64,000 nucleotides of DNA from SLJN01 sp964505385 (lineage in GTDB: Bacteria > Bacteroidota > Rhodothermia > Balneolales > Natronogracilivirgulaceae). How positions within the stretch are numbered: position 1 is the stretch's first letter; each line of letters opens with the position of its first letter. Shown here piece after piece: positions 23,753 to 33,562 of this stretch. The notes under the pieces were generated by a model. It was not told the origin of the DNA. It searched no databases and saw only the letters and a program-made list of their open reading frames with translations. Where the stretch lies: positions 1 through 64,000 of the forward strand of contig CAZDIA010000010.1 in assembly GCA_964505385.1 (NCBI GenBank), given 5' to 3'. A program made the position numbers and the translations under genes.

Positions 23753-25132
23753 CTACTTTAATATTTCATCAAGCGGAGACAGCTCCGGTATTTCAAACTC
23801 AATCCCAAGCAACTCAGCTGCTGTTGGGGCCACCTTGCGATTATCAATTGTCTCAACCTCCATTCCCTCTTCTATTCCGCGCCCTGCCGCAATAAATATT
23901 GTTTCCATATCCGGATAGTGGTTAATAAAACCATGATACCCAATCAGCCGGCCATCATCTGATATATGATCCGGTTCATCCGCCAAATTCTGAAAACCAT
24001 AGCCTTCTTCAGCAACCAGGAAAAGCTGTCCCATCTGATCACTATCTTCCGGCAGTGGAAGGCCATTCTCTTCATACATTTCCGGTTTTATAATTTCAGC
24101 AATACCTTCGAGATCGCTCAACAACTCATACGCTTGCTGCAAGTCTTCGTCAGCATTTTCGTGATCTCCGGCAACAACCATAGCAGTACCACCGGTAGCA
24201 ACAACCTGTACACGGGCGTTTTGGATTTCCCCGTCTTCATCAGTTTCAAGTAAGTCGTGTTCTCTAAGTATCACATTGGGATACAATGTATAATCCACAT
24301 TTATAAAACCGTGATCAGAGACTATAAAAATAGTGGTTTGATCCCTGATGCCGGCATATTCCAAAGCTTCAACAATATCTCCGACATGCCGATCGGCAAG
24401 AGCCAGTGAGGTGTAGCCACCGGTTGTATTGACTCCGTGATGATGATGAGATGTATCTACATTCAACAAGTGATGTAACAGCAAATTCGGTTGATGCTCA
24501 CGTATCAAATGAGTGGCGGCAGCATTCCACACTTCATCACGGCCGGGTGGAGTGCGGCTTAAAAACGCATCATCAAGATCATCTTCCCTCAAAATACCCT
24601 TATCCAGAAGCTCTTCCTGCAATTGAGGTGTAGTATAATCTGCACTGTATAACACATCCGGCATACTGAATTCAAGGGATTCGGAATCACGGGTTCCCGG
24701 CCAGTTGATTTCAGCCGCGGAAAGTCCGGCCTCATCCGCGGCATCATATAGTGTGGGAACATCGACCAGCTCGTACCGGCTGGTGGCATTATCCACAAAG
24801 TAGGCCTGCCGCTCATCATCGAAAGTCAGCAATCCGTTGTGTAACATATTGTGATCACGGGAAAATACGCCTGTAACAAGAGTGGTATGATTCGGCCACG
24901 TATTGGTCGGATTTGACGGAATCATCGACTCTGCCCTGGCCCCATCATCAGCCAGTTTCCGGATATTGGGGAGAGGAAGGTCATCATTATCAAGAGCATC
25001 AGCTGGAAAACCATCTATGCTGATTATGATTAAATGGTGGTCATATTCGGGGTTGGCTCCAAAGCCGGATAGTTTGAGCGGGATTAAAAGAAAAATTAAA
25101 AATACAAGCTTATAGTACATAATAATTCTCAT
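23753..25132 (-). CDS. Ectonucleotide pyrophosphatase/phosphodiesterase (NPP) family protein, exported
   Basis: A 459-residue alkaline-phosphatase-superfamily enzyme with an N-terminal signal peptide (about 1-25; ATG at 25120, residue 5, is an alternative start). Metal ligand Asp40 is in IIISIDGFP, the nucleophile Thr78 in NPTNTWPNHTTLVTG, and the second metal cluster is in VDTSHHHHG, IVSDHGF and YHGFINHYP. NPP enzymes hydrolyse phosphodiester or pyrophosphate bonds of nucleotides or lipids. It is divergent from the SusC/SusD genes and may supply or process phosphorylated nutrients in the periplasm. Confidence 0.9.
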   Translation of the reverse strand: MRIIMYYKLVFLIFLLIPLKLSGFGANPEYDHHLIIISIDGFPADALDNDDLPLPNIRKLADDGARAESMIPSNPTNTWPNHTTLVTGVFSRDHNMLHNGLLTFDDERQAYFVDNATSRYELVDVPTLYDAADEAGLSAAEINWPGTRDSESLEFSMPDVLYSADYTTPQLQEELLDKGILREDDLDDAFLSRTPPGRDEVWNAAATHLIREHQPNLLLHHLLNVDTSHHHHGVNTTGGYTSLALADRHVGDIVEALEYAGIRDQTTIFIVSDHGFINVDYTLYPNVILREHDLLETDEDGEIQNARVQVVATGGTAMVVAGDHENADEDLQQAYELLSDLEGIAEIIKPEMYEENGLPLPEDSDQMGQLFLVAEEGYGFQNLADEPDHISDDGRLIGYHGFINHYPDMETIFIAAGRGIEEGMEVETIDNRKVAPTAAELLGIEFEIPELSPLDEILK

Positions 25133-25381
25133 GCTATTTTATTGTATTGCAATGAGTTAGTACAACAGCACTTACAGGATAATATTTATTGGACCCAATA
25201 TCGATTTATTATATCTTACTTCTATGATGTTGGAGTTATTAAGTCAACTTCAAGCAATTACAGTTTAAAATAAGATCGATTTTAGACGCTGTTAGATTTT
25301 ATTTGATGATAATAGAAAAGCTACCGGTTAGCAAAATTTTCTAATTTAGGATAATAGTTCTCACCTTAAATATGGAGCAAT

Positions 25382-28306
25382 ATGGTTAACAAGTTACTAA
25401 CTATGCTTTTTACCATATTCCTGATTGTTACGTTTGCCGGTGCAAGCGGTTTAAAGGCACAACAACAGGATTATACGGTTAGCGGTCTCTTAATAGACGC
25501 CCAAACCGGGAATGAATTAATTGGTGCAAATGTACAAATTGCAGACACCCAATTTGGAGTAGCTACTGATACCGATGGTCAATTTGAATTTTCAGCAGCT
25601 ATCTCACCAGGCACTTACACACTGATGGTTCGATTTATTGGATACCGAGCCAAAGAAATTGAGGTAGAGTTTGCCGATGAACCTGAAATCGACCTTGGTA
25701 CACTTGAATTGCAATCCGATATGCTGGGTCTGGATGAGGTAGTGGTTACCGGCACAACCGTTCCCACCGAAAGAAGAGAACTCGGAAATACTATTTCAAG
25801 TGTTCGCGGTGATGATATCGAACTATCCGGTTCCTCAGCACTTGATGCTGCCCTCTCGGGTAAAGTCCCCGGTGCACAAGTCAATATGAGTAGTGGTCGT
25901 CCGGGGGGCGGGGTATCAGTTAGGCTTCGCGGAACAAGTACGGTTCTTGGTGCGGCAGAGCCCTTATATGTTGTGGACGGTGTAATTGTAAATAACGACT
26001 CACCCGAGTTGATTGACATCGGTGGAGGCAGCACTAATCGGCTTGCTGATATTAACCCTAATGATATTGAGCGGATTGAAGTAGTCAAAGGTGCCGCCGC
26101 AGCAGCACTTTACGGTTCACGTGCTAATAACGGAGTTGTTCAAATCTTCACTAAGCGTGGTGTCGAGGGTATTCCCAGTTTTAGTTACAACAGTCGCTTT
26201 ACAATGGATCAGATTCGCAACACCCTCGATGTAAATGAGCACCCTGAAGATGCGGCCGGCAATCCTGTTGAGCGGTATGATCATCAGGATAATATCTTCC
26301 GCACTGCATATGGAACAGAACAATCACTGTCCGTGAGTGGAGGAACAGAAGGCACCCGGTATTATATCTCCGGTAGCTTCCTTAACAATCAGGGGATATC
26401 CGATGGCAATGACTATCAGCGTTCAAGCGGTAGAGTCAGGCTCGATCAGGATATTTTTGACTGGCTTGATGTCTCTGCCGGTGCCTATTACGCGTATAGC
26501 CAAACCAATGAAGTGCCGCACGGAGGAGTTTTGGCTGATTATGGTGCATTGACCGGATTTATCTTCGGCCCTAATACGTATGATCCTTCACCGGATGAAG
26601 AAGGGAACTATCCTGCTGATGGGGTATTGGCAAATCCTCAGGAAGTAATAGACCGTTACGATTTTGACAATGAAGTAAGCAGATTTGTAGGGGATTTCAC
26701 TGCTACTTTAACTCCATTTGCAAATACAAGCATCGACTATACTTTAGGGTATGATACCAATACACAAACCGGTAAAGCATTTATCCCAACCGGTGTAGTT
26801 ACTCCGGGGCAGGAAACCGGTTTTTCCCGGCGATCAACCAGGGAAGTGGTTCAGGTGAATAATGATCTGAATGTCCGATACACTACAAACCTAACCGATC
26901 AGATTGAATCACGAACTCTTCTCGGTGGTACCCTGCAGTATGAATCCCGGGAAAACATAGTTGGTGAGTCTTCTGATCTGACGCCATTTATCCAAGTGTC
27001 TCCGGGAGGAGCCGAGCAAACACTTGGGGAAAGCCGTTCAGAAATTGTAGTGATGGGTGCATTCCTACAAGAGACTTTGAATATAGCTGATCGCTTCTTT
27101 GTGACAGCAGCCGGCCGTTTTGATGCTTCCTCGGTATTCGGAGAAGAAGATCGATGGCAATTCTATCCTAAAATCAGTAGCTCATATCTTATCTCTGAAG
27201 AAGATTACTGGCGGGGCTCTTTTCTGGATAATATCTTCGATCAATTTACTCTGCGAGCATCGATAGGTGAATCCGGCGGGCTCACGGCTATAGGACCATT
27301 TGATCGTTTCACAACTTATTCTTCCGTAGCTTATGATGGGTTAACCGGTTTCCGTCCTTCTACCACCTTAGGCCGGGAAGACATTAGCCCGGAAAGACAG
27401 CGTGAAATTGAAGTCGGCACTGAGTTTAGCATGCTGAATGACCGTATTTTTGTGGATTTCACTTACTACGATCAGCATACCGAAGATCTATTATTGGAGC
27501 GATCCCTGGCACCTACCACCGGTTTTAGCACTGCCTTGCAAAATGTAGGTACGCTGGATAACCGGGGTGTAGAAATTCAGTTGCGCCTCTTGCCGATAGA
27601 CCGGCCTGACCTGAACTGGACTTCTACTTTTAATTATTCTGCTAATCGCAATGAAGTAGACGGTGTCGAAGGTGATGTGATGATTATGCCCGGAGCATTT
27701 GGACAGGTTGCAACTAAAAACGAAGAGCCACTTGGTGTTTTTTACAGCACTCAGTTTGAGCGTGATGCAGATGGAAACATTGTAAAAGATGCAGACGGTA
27801 TTCCTCAGGCAGGCGATGTAGGAGTAATTGGCGACCCCAACCCTGATTTCATTGCTTCATGGATAAATGAAGTCAATATTAATGACCGATGGAATTTCCG
27901 GGCTCAGTTTGATGCAAGCTATGGTAATGATGTCTTTAATTTCACTCGCCGGTTGGCCGCATTACCTGCATTTGGCACTTTGGATGACTACGAAAAAGAG
28001 TTAAGAGGAGATTTGCCGGAGGGCTATAATGCCGCTACATTCAATATCTTTGAGAACTGGGTGGAAGATGGCTCATATATAAAACTTCGGGAGCTTTCAG
28101 CCTCTTACTCACTTTACCCAGAATTGTGGGGTTTAGAATCTATTCGCCTTAGCCTGATCGGGCGCAATTTGTTCTCCATAGATGACTATTCCGGATACGA
28201 CCCCGAAATCAATGTTACCGGCCAGAGTACGGTAGTACGTGGATTCGATTTCGTAGAAGTGCCGATCCCACGATCCATTTCATTCGCCATAAATATGAAT
28301 TTCTAA
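25382..28306 (+). CDS. SusC/RagA-family TonB-linked outer-membrane transporter
   Basis: A 974-residue protein with a signal peptide (about 1-26), an N-terminal carboxypeptidase-regulatory-like domain (YTVSGLLIDAQTG, residues 30-115), and a plug domain starting VVVTGTTVPTERRELG with the SusC-typical RPGGGVSVRLRGTS and EPLYVVDGVIV segments. The 22-strand barrel ends with a terminal aromatic residue (NMNF). It imports glycans or peptides together with the SusD partner 14 bp downstream. No FecR/ECF pair is adjacent. The substrate is unknown; the neighbours suggest an amino-sugar polymer. Confidence 0.95.
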   Translation: MVNKLLTMLFTIFLIVTFAGASGLKAQQQDYTVSGLLIDAQTGNELIGANVQIADTQFGVATDTDGQFEFSAAISPGTYTLMVRFIGYRAKEIEVEFADEPEIDLGTLELQSDMLGLDEVVVTGTTVPTERRELGNTISSVRGDDIELSGSSALDAALSGKVPGAQVNMSSGRPGGGVSVRLRGTSTVLGAAEPLYVVDGVIVNNDSPELIDIGGGSTNRLADINPNDIERIEVVKGAAAAALYGSRANNGVVQIFTKRGVEGIPSFSYNSRFTMDQIRNTLDVNEHPEDAAGNPVERYDHQDNIFRTAYGTEQSLSVSGGTEGTRYYISGSFLNNQGISDGNDYQRSSGRVRLDQDIFDWLDVSAGAYYAYSQTNEVPHGGVLADYGALTGFIFGPNTYDPSPDEEGNYPADGVLANPQEVIDRYDFDNEVSRFVGDFTATLTPFANTSIDYTLGYDTNTQTGKAFIPTGVVTPGQETGFSRRSTREVVQVNNDLNVRYTTNLTDQIESRTLLGGTLQYESRENIVGESSDLTPFIQVSPGGAEQTLGESRSEIVVMGAFLQETLNIADRFFVTAAGRFDASSVFGEEDRWQFYPKISSSYLISEEDYWRGSFLDNIFDQFTLRASIGESGGLTAIGPFDRFTTYSSVAYDGLTGFRPSTTLGREDISPERQREIEVGTEFSMLNDRIFVDFTYYDQHTEDLLLERSLAPTTGFSTALQNVGTLDNRGVEIQLRLLPIDRPDLNWTSTFNYSANRNEVDGVEGDVMIMPGAFGQVATKNEEPLGVFYSTQFERDADGNIVKDADGIPQAGDVGVIGDPNPDFIASWINEVNINDRWNFRAQFDASYGNDVFNFTRRLAALPAFGTLDDYEKELRGDLPEGYNAATFNIFENWVEDGSYIKLRELSASYSLYPELWGLESIRLSLIGRNLFSIDDYSGYDPEINVTGQSTVVRGFDFVEVPIPRSISFAINMNF

Positions 28307-28320
28307 CCCTGGGAGTAACC

Positions 28321-29652
28321 ATGTATTTTAAAAACTTAATTCTATACTCTCTTTTAGTAATACTGTTTGTATTAAGCTCTTGCGATTTGGATGTAGTTAA
28401 TCCGAATACCGCATCAGAAGAAGAAGTGCTGGAAACCAGAGAAGGAATGGTAACTCTTGCCGTAGGAACTCAGCAATATCATGCTACCAATTTTCTACTC
28501 GGGCATGTAATGAATACCGGGGTTACCGCCGGTGAAATGGGAGTTACAACTACCCTTGCTAATTATCTTGAGTTGGAGCGTGGCGGGGAAGCTCTTCCCA
28601 CTGGCAATGCCAACATCAATATGATATGGGGACGATCCTTCCGAATGATAGGAATGGCCGAAGACCTGATAGCAGAAGTTGACGATATCCCCATGGGTGA
28701 AGGAACAGCACAGGGAATTTCGGCTCTTGCTCATTTTCATAAGGCAGCAGCCTTAGGAGCTTTGGCATCAGCTTTTGAACAAACTCCGGTAGAAACTATG
28801 GAACTTGATCGGCCAGGTTTTCTTAGCCGTGAAGATGTACTGCAGGAAGCTATAGATCTGCTCGATGAGGCTATAGATATCGGGAATCAATCCGGGTTTG
28901 AATTTTCGGATGCTTTTTTCAACGAAGTTTTGAGCTCAGATTTCGATCTCGAAAATACATTATATACTTATCTGGCCAGATTTCACCTGATGCTGGGCAA
29001 CTATCAGCAGGCATATGATGCTGCTGATGCTGTCGATCCAACGGCTACCTCTATGTTTACCCTTGATGATCGGTCGAATAATGAAATCTTTGTGTTTCAC
29101 AGTACCGACCAACTCGGGTATGTAGCACCCAGGGAGTACTTCGGCCTGGAAGGATTGATCGATGAAAATGACGGCAGACTGGATTTTTACCTTGATCCCG
29201 TGGACCTTGAGAGTGATGAGCTTGGCTTGCCACTGGATAATCTGGACGGGTTTTTCTCCAGTCTTACCGACGATATTCCAGTCTATATTCCCGGTGAGAT
29301 ACTGCTTATTAAAGCCGAAGCTATCGCCCGGCAAAATGGAGATACCGGTGAAGTGGTCAATTATATTAACGAGGTCAGAACCAAAACTCCTGATGAAGAC
29401 CCGCTCGGTATAGGCGCTGATTTACCTGAATATGAAGGCGATACCGATATGGATTCGCTACTCGAAGAGATCTATATTCAGCGAAGCGCTGAACTATTTC
29501 TGACCGGACAACGCCTCGAAGACAGCCGCCGGTTTGATCGGCCGGGACCGGGTTTGTTGGATGAAGGAAATGAACGTAATCGTACCTTTTATCCCTATCC
29601 GGATTCCGAACGCAGGGATAATCCGAATACTCCGGATGATCCGTCCATCTGA
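28321..29652 (+). CDS. SusD/RagB-family nutrient-binding lipoprotein
   Basis: A 443-residue surface lipoprotein with Cys21 (LSSC). TPR-like helices form the SusD fold, with typical segments such as YTYLARFHLMLGNYQQAYDAAD and the C-terminal ELFLTGQRLEDSRRFDRPG, which is the usual signature of the family. It caps the SusC pore 14 bp upstream. The gene is followed by a strong terminator at 29687, which separates the pair from the glycan-active genes. Confidence 0.93.
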   Translation: MYFKNLILYSLLVILFVLSSCDLDVVNPNTASEEEVLETREGMVTLAVGTQQYHATNFLLGHVMNTGVTAGEMGVTTTLANYLELERGGEALPTGNANINMIWGRSFRMIGMAEDLIAEVDDIPMGEGTAQGISALAHFHKAAALGALASAFEQTPVETMELDRPGFLSREDVLQEAIDLLDEAIDIGNQSGFEFSDAFFNEVLSSDFDLENTLYTYLARFHLMLGNYQQAYDAADAVDPTATSMFTLDDRSNNEIFVFHSTDQLGYVAPREYFGLEGLIDENDGRLDFYLDPVDLESDELGLPLDNLDGFFSSLTDDIPVYIPGEILLIKAEAIARQNGDTGEVVNYINEVRTKTPDEDPLGIGADLPEYEGDTDMDSLLEEIYIQRSAELFLTGQRLEDSRRFDRPGPGLLDEGNERNRTFYPYPDSERRDNPNTPDDPSI

Positions 29653-29686
29653 TGGACAAATCATTATTACAAAATCATGTGATTCG

Positions 29687-29733
29687 GCTGATGGTCTCAT
29701 TATTAGTAAAAATTGAGACCATCAGCTTCTTTT
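29687..29733 (+). terminator. Intrinsic terminator after susD-like gene
   Basis: A perfect 13-bp inverted repeat (GCTGATGGTCTCA at 29687-29699, complement at 29714-29726) is followed by TTCTTTT. Confidence 0.88.
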
Positions 29734-29746
29734 AAATGAGTATTTG

Positions 29747-30769
29747 ATGAAGGTTACTCTACTGATATCTTTTCTTTTCCTGCCTTTAGGATTGATTAAT
29801 GCCAATGGTCAAGAGTATCTACCTGTGCTTTGTTTTCATTCTTTTTATGAAGAGGAACCAGATAACGGCACTCTTTCCGAAAGCTATGCCAGATTGGAAG
29901 AGCTCCTAAACTTTCTGAAATCGAATGGCTATCAATCAATTACTCATCATGATAGCAGGGATGAACACCAGATTATGCTGACTTTTGATGACGGGCACAA
30001 AAGCCAATACAAAGCTGCCGGCCTGCTTGAAGAATTCGGATTTCGAGGAGTTTTCTTTATTGTCCCCGGGCTTATTAATGATCCGGAATATGACCATCTC
30101 ACTAAAAAGCAGATTCGTGATTTAGCTGACCGCGGGCATGAAATTGGTATTCACGGTTACAATCATGAAAGTGTAGTTGAATCCCGGAAAGAGCTCAAAC
30201 GATCATTGGACATATCTGGTAAAGAATTTCACAGGCTAACCGGTTTGGATATTGAAATAATATCATTTGCTTTTCCTTTCGGCCATTATGATACCGAAAG
30301 CTTTCAAGAACTAAACCAAGAGTACCTATATCTTCACACTGTAAATCCGGGTTACTGGGATGGTACTTCTGCAAATGTTCCCCGCCTTTTGATTTCGCGC
30401 CAAAAAGAGCTGTCCTTTTATTTTGATTATATTAAACAAAGCCGGAAGTTCAAGCCTGCTGTTTACTTTGAGTATTCAGACGCAAATAGATCCCGACAAT
30501 CGCAGGTAAATATTTCAATTGATGAAAATCTGGATCCAAATGCGATGTACCTGCTATCACCTGCAGCTGACATATCGGGAAAACACTATAAACCCCGCAC
30601 TTTATCCAATTTTTTTGAAAAGAAAAATGAAAGATACAGTATTAACCTTTCAGATTTTGTGGCAGAATTCTACAAGGAAGAACGGTCAGTGCTGTCACTT
30701 GCTATAGTGCAACTTCACGAAGATGAAATTATTTATCTTTCAAACGGGGAACTGTTTTGGATTGATTAA
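29747..30769 (+). CDS. Polysaccharide deacetylase family protein (CE4), exported
   Basis: A 340-residue protein starting at ATG 29747 (an upstream in-frame TTG adds only one residue). The signal peptide is about residues 1-21. NodB motif 1 is TFDDGH at 79-84 (catalytic base and metal Asp) and motif 2 is HGYNH at 136-140 (metal His pair). The C-terminal part of about 100 residues is not conserved in the family. It probably removes N-acetyl or O-acetyl groups from a polysaccharide in the periplasm. The next gene encodes a GH18-like protein. Confidence 0.88.
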   Translation: MKVTLLISFLFLPLGLINANGQEYLPVLCFHSFYEEEPDNGTLSESYARLEELLNFLKSNGYQSITHHDSRDEHQIMLTFDDGHKSQYKAAGLLEEFGFRGVFFIVPGLINDPEYDHLTKKQIRDLADRGHEIGIHGYNHESVVESRKELKRSLDISGKEFHRLTGLDIEIISFAFPFGHYDTESFQELNQEYLYLHTVNPGYWDGTSANVPRLLISRQKELSFYFDYIKQSRKFKPAVYFEYSDANRSRQSQVNISIDENLDPNAMYLLSPAADISGKHYKPRTLSNFFEKKNERYSINLSDFVAEFYKEERSVLSLAIVQLHEDEIIYLSNGELFWID

Positions 30770-30819
30770 CACCACCAAACTATGATTTTATGACAGAACT
30801 AAATCATAAAAGTCTACAT

Positions 30820-31908
30820 ATGAAAATTATTCAACAATTACTCTTTGGATTAGTGACTTTGTTTTTGATAATGCCCGCAAAAATAATGGCATTTGACGAA
30901 CCCGAGCTTGAGTTTCAATTTGCTTACCGTCCGATGGCATTTGAAACATTAAAAGAGAATGCGGATAAAGTATCACTGGTTGCTCCGGAGCCTTTCATAA
31001 TTGATGATAAAGGAATTATCCACGGCGAACCGGAACCGCGATTGCTTGACCTGGCTGAGCGCCATGACATAAAAGTAATGCCTCAGGTTAAAAATCTGGA
31101 TGCCGGAGCGGGTTTGTTTTCCCAGGAGTGGGCCAGTGCTTTACTGAATGATCCCAAGTCTGTTGAACGAGCTGTGGAAAGTATGGTAGAATTATGTCGC
31201 AAATACGATTTGTACGGCATCCAGATTGATCTTGAGGCGGTACATATTAATGATCGTGACAAGCTTACAGAGTTTTACCGGAAAGCTGCAACTGCGCTGC
31301 ATGATGAAGGTTATAAAATCAGCATTGCTATTGTACACCGTTTTGAGGAAACGGGTGGAGCTAATAGTTATACCAGGTGGATGATGGAAAACTGGCGTGG
31401 CAGCTACGACCTGAAAAAACTTGGTGAAATCGGTGATTTTATCAAAGTAATGTCATATGCTCAGCACACCCGCAGGACAACCCCCGGACCTTCACAGGGA
31501 CTGCCATGGTTAAGGGAGGTCATGGAATACTGTCTTCAGTATGTGCCACCCGAAAAGTTGAGTATGGGTATTACTATGCGAGGATCACGTTATTACACTA
31601 CAGCCGATCCGGATCGCTATCATATTAATGCCCGTTCTTTTAGCGAGTCTATTTCCCGGGAAGATGCCGAATCCCTGATTGATCAATACAATGGATCACT
31701 AAATTGGGATGATACTCAAAAAGTAAAATATGGCTATATTGAGCGAGGAGGCACCTTTGAATGGTTTTTTATTGACGATGATATCCGAAGCTTGAATGCC
31801 AAACTGGATCTTGTGAGAGAATATGAATTCGGTGCGGTTAATATGTGGATCTTCGGCGATGAAGATCCCGAACTCTGGAATCGTATACAGGATTTCAGCT
31901 ACGATTAA
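30820..31908 (+). CDS. GH18-like glycoside hydrolase, exported
   Basis: A protein of about 362 residues starting at ATG 30820, where a signal peptide begins (MKIIQQLLFGLVTLFLIMPA). The TIM-barrel strand 4 motif is YGIQIDLEA: compared with the GH18 consensus DGxDxDxE, the last Asp (137) and the catalytic Glu (139) remain, while the first two Asp are Tyr132 and Gln135. The ends FIKVMSYAQH and GAVNMWIFGDED match strands 6 and 8. It resembles the YaaH/spore-germination branch more than classical chitinases, so peptidoglycan or an amino-sugar glycan is a plausible substrate. Confidence 0.85.
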   Translation: MKIIQQLLFGLVTLFLIMPAKIMAFDEPELEFQFAYRPMAFETLKENADKVSLVAPEPFIIDDKGIIHGEPEPRLLDLAERHDIKVMPQVKNLDAGAGLFSQEWASALLNDPKSVERAVESMVELCRKYDLYGIQIDLEAVHINDRDKLTEFYRKAATALHDEGYKISIAIVHRFEETGGANSYTRWMMENWRGSYDLKKLGEIGDFIKVMSYAQHTRRTTPGPSQGLPWLREVMEYCLQYVPPEKLSMGITMRGSRYYTTADPDRYHINARSFSESISREDAESLIDQYNGSLNWDDTQKVKYGYIERGGTFEWFFIDDDIRSLNAKLDLVREYEFGAVNMWIFGDEDPELWNRIQDFSYD

Positions 31909-31932
31909 TCCTATTTACTTCCCAGAGCAAAT

Positions 31933-33432
31933 TTAAATATCACTATCCTCTTTCATCGCCTTAAACATTTCCTCGGTATCTTCCGGCGGTTCGGTGTACA
32001 GACTTACCAGAACAGTGGCAAGTGTGCCGGCGATGACTCCGGGAACCAGCTCGTAAATAATGTCTGTTAACCCCGGCAATACGTACCAGACTATGGTGAC
32101 GATTGCCCCTGAAAATAAACCGGCAATTACTCCGGCGCGGGTAGTCCGTTTCCAATACAGCGCAAGGATGGAAGTTGGACCTATGGAGGCTCCGAGTCCG
32201 GCCCAGGCGAAAAGCACAAGGGTGAATACAAGCTGCTCCGCCATCATACCGAAAATCAAAGCTCCGATCACAAGCAGCACCACAATTGCCCTGCTGTAAA
32301 GCACCAATTGCTTTTGAGATAATTGCTCGCCTTTCTTGATTATTTTTTCATACACATCCCGAACCACACTTGAGGCTGCAACCAATAACTGGGAGTCGGC
32401 TGTTGACATGATTGCCGCAAAAATTGAAGCTACTACAGCACCAAATAGTATAGACGGCAGATACTCCTGTGCCAAAAAAGGATACAGATTTTCCTCATCG
32501 GCGGCTGGCAGCATTTCCAGTTCCGGAAAAACCGTGCGGCCAACCAGTCCGGTAAAAACCGCGCCCCATGCCATGATCACATTCCATGTGGTGCCTACAA
32601 CTGCTGCAAACCGGAATTGCCGGCTGTCATTGATCGACATATACCGCGCCAGAATATGCGGGTTTCCGGGCACCCCCAGCCCGATACCCACAAATCCAAT
32701 AAACATTCCGATAGAAAGGGCGGTAGGATCAACTAAAGTCGGATCGAGAGTGGAAAGCTCGGCCACCACCATACTCCATCCCCCCTGATCAATCACAACC
32801 AGAGCCGGAAGCACAAGAAGGGCTACAAGCATAAATATTGCCTGCACCATATCGGTCAAGCTTACAGCCAGGAATCCGCCAAGTGTAGTATATAACAGAA
32901 CAATTCCGGCAGTTAACAAAATGCCGGTAGTCTCTTCAATCTGGAAACTTGATGCAAAAGTTTTGCCGCCGGCCACAAACTGAGAAGCCACATAGCCGAG
33001 CATAAAAATCATCAAGACAGCTACAAGGACGATGCGTAATATCCCGTCACGATCTTTAAATCTTTCGGCAAAAAAGTCAGGCACTGTTACACAATCGTAC
33101 TTCCCGCTGAAACTGCGAAGCCGGCGGGCGTAGTACAGAAACAAAAACAGTTCCACGATGATGTAACCGACTACCGTCCAAACCGCCGCCGCTCCCATCA
33201 TCCATGCAGTGCCGGTTACTCCCAGCAGCAGCCAAGCACTCCTCCCTGAAACCACCGCTGAAAGGGCAACCACAAACCGGTTAATTTTTCTGCCGCCAAC
33301 AAAAAACTCGCTGATCCCTTTTGATGAAAACCAGGAAGAATAAATTCCAAGGGCAATCACCAAGGCTAGATAGGCGAAAAAAGCAGCAATTGCCACCCCG
33401 TCTATCGGAATCTCAACAACTTCTCCTTCCAT
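31933..33432 (-). CDS. Sodium:solute symporter (SSS family, PutP-like)
   Basis: A 499-residue polytopic membrane protein. It has the SSS core with ISEFFVGGRKINRFVVALSA after the first helix, SGRSAWLLLGVTG in the next, IMSTADSQLLVAASS in the region that holds the Na2 site, and SIGPTSILALYWKR later. The size and order match the sodium/proline symporter PutP, although pantothenate or other solutes cannot be excluded. A 28-codon membrane ORF ends 2 bp before its start and is probably translated with it. It converges with the GH18-like gene (24-bp gap). Confidence 0.9.
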   Translation of the reverse strand: MEGEVVEIPIDGVAIAAFFAYLALVIALGIYSSWFSSKGISEFFVGGRKINRFVVALSAVVSGRSAWLLLGVTGTAWMMGAAAVWTVVGYIIVELFLFLYYARRLRSFSGKYDCVTVPDFFAERFKDRDGILRIVLVAVLMIFMLGYVASQFVAGGKTFASSFQIEETTGILLTAGIVLLYTTLGGFLAVSLTDMVQAIFMLVALLVLPALVVIDQGGWSMVVAELSTLDPTLVDPTALSIGMFIGFVGIGLGVPGNPHILARYMSINDSRQFRFAAVVGTTWNVIMAWGAVFTGLVGRTVFPELEMLPAADEENLYPFLAQEYLPSILFGAVVASIFAAIMSTADSQLLVAASSVVRDVYEKIIKKGEQLSQKQLVLYSRAIVVLLVIGALIFGMMAEQLVFTLVLFAWAGLGASIGPTSILALYWKRTTRAGVIAGLFSGAIVTIVWYVLPGLTDIIYELVPGVIAGTLATVLVSLYTEPPEDTEEMFKAMKEDSDI

Positions 33433-33434
33433 GG

Positions 33435-33521
33435 CTAACCGTTCTTAGCATTTACGCCGGCCAGTGTTAGGGCCATTAAAATGATCAGAAGCGGTAAAAT
33501 GAAAAGTGAAAATGTAAGCAT
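33435..33521 (-). CDS. 28-residue single-pass membrane microprotein upstream of symporter
   Basis: ATG at 33521 to TAG at 33435 encodes 28 residues, beginning MLTFSLFILPLLIILMALTL and ending VNAKNG. The protein is almost entirely one transmembrane helix with a short polar tail. It stops 2 bp before the symporter ATG, so translational coupling is likely. Small helical partners are known for some SSS symporters; this may be one. The evidence is position and hydrophobicity only. Confidence 0.6.
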   Translation of the reverse strand: MLTFSLFILPLLIILMALTLAGVNAKNG

Positions 33522-33562
33522 CAATAAGTTATTGACGTATTCATGTCTAATTCGATGCAAAA

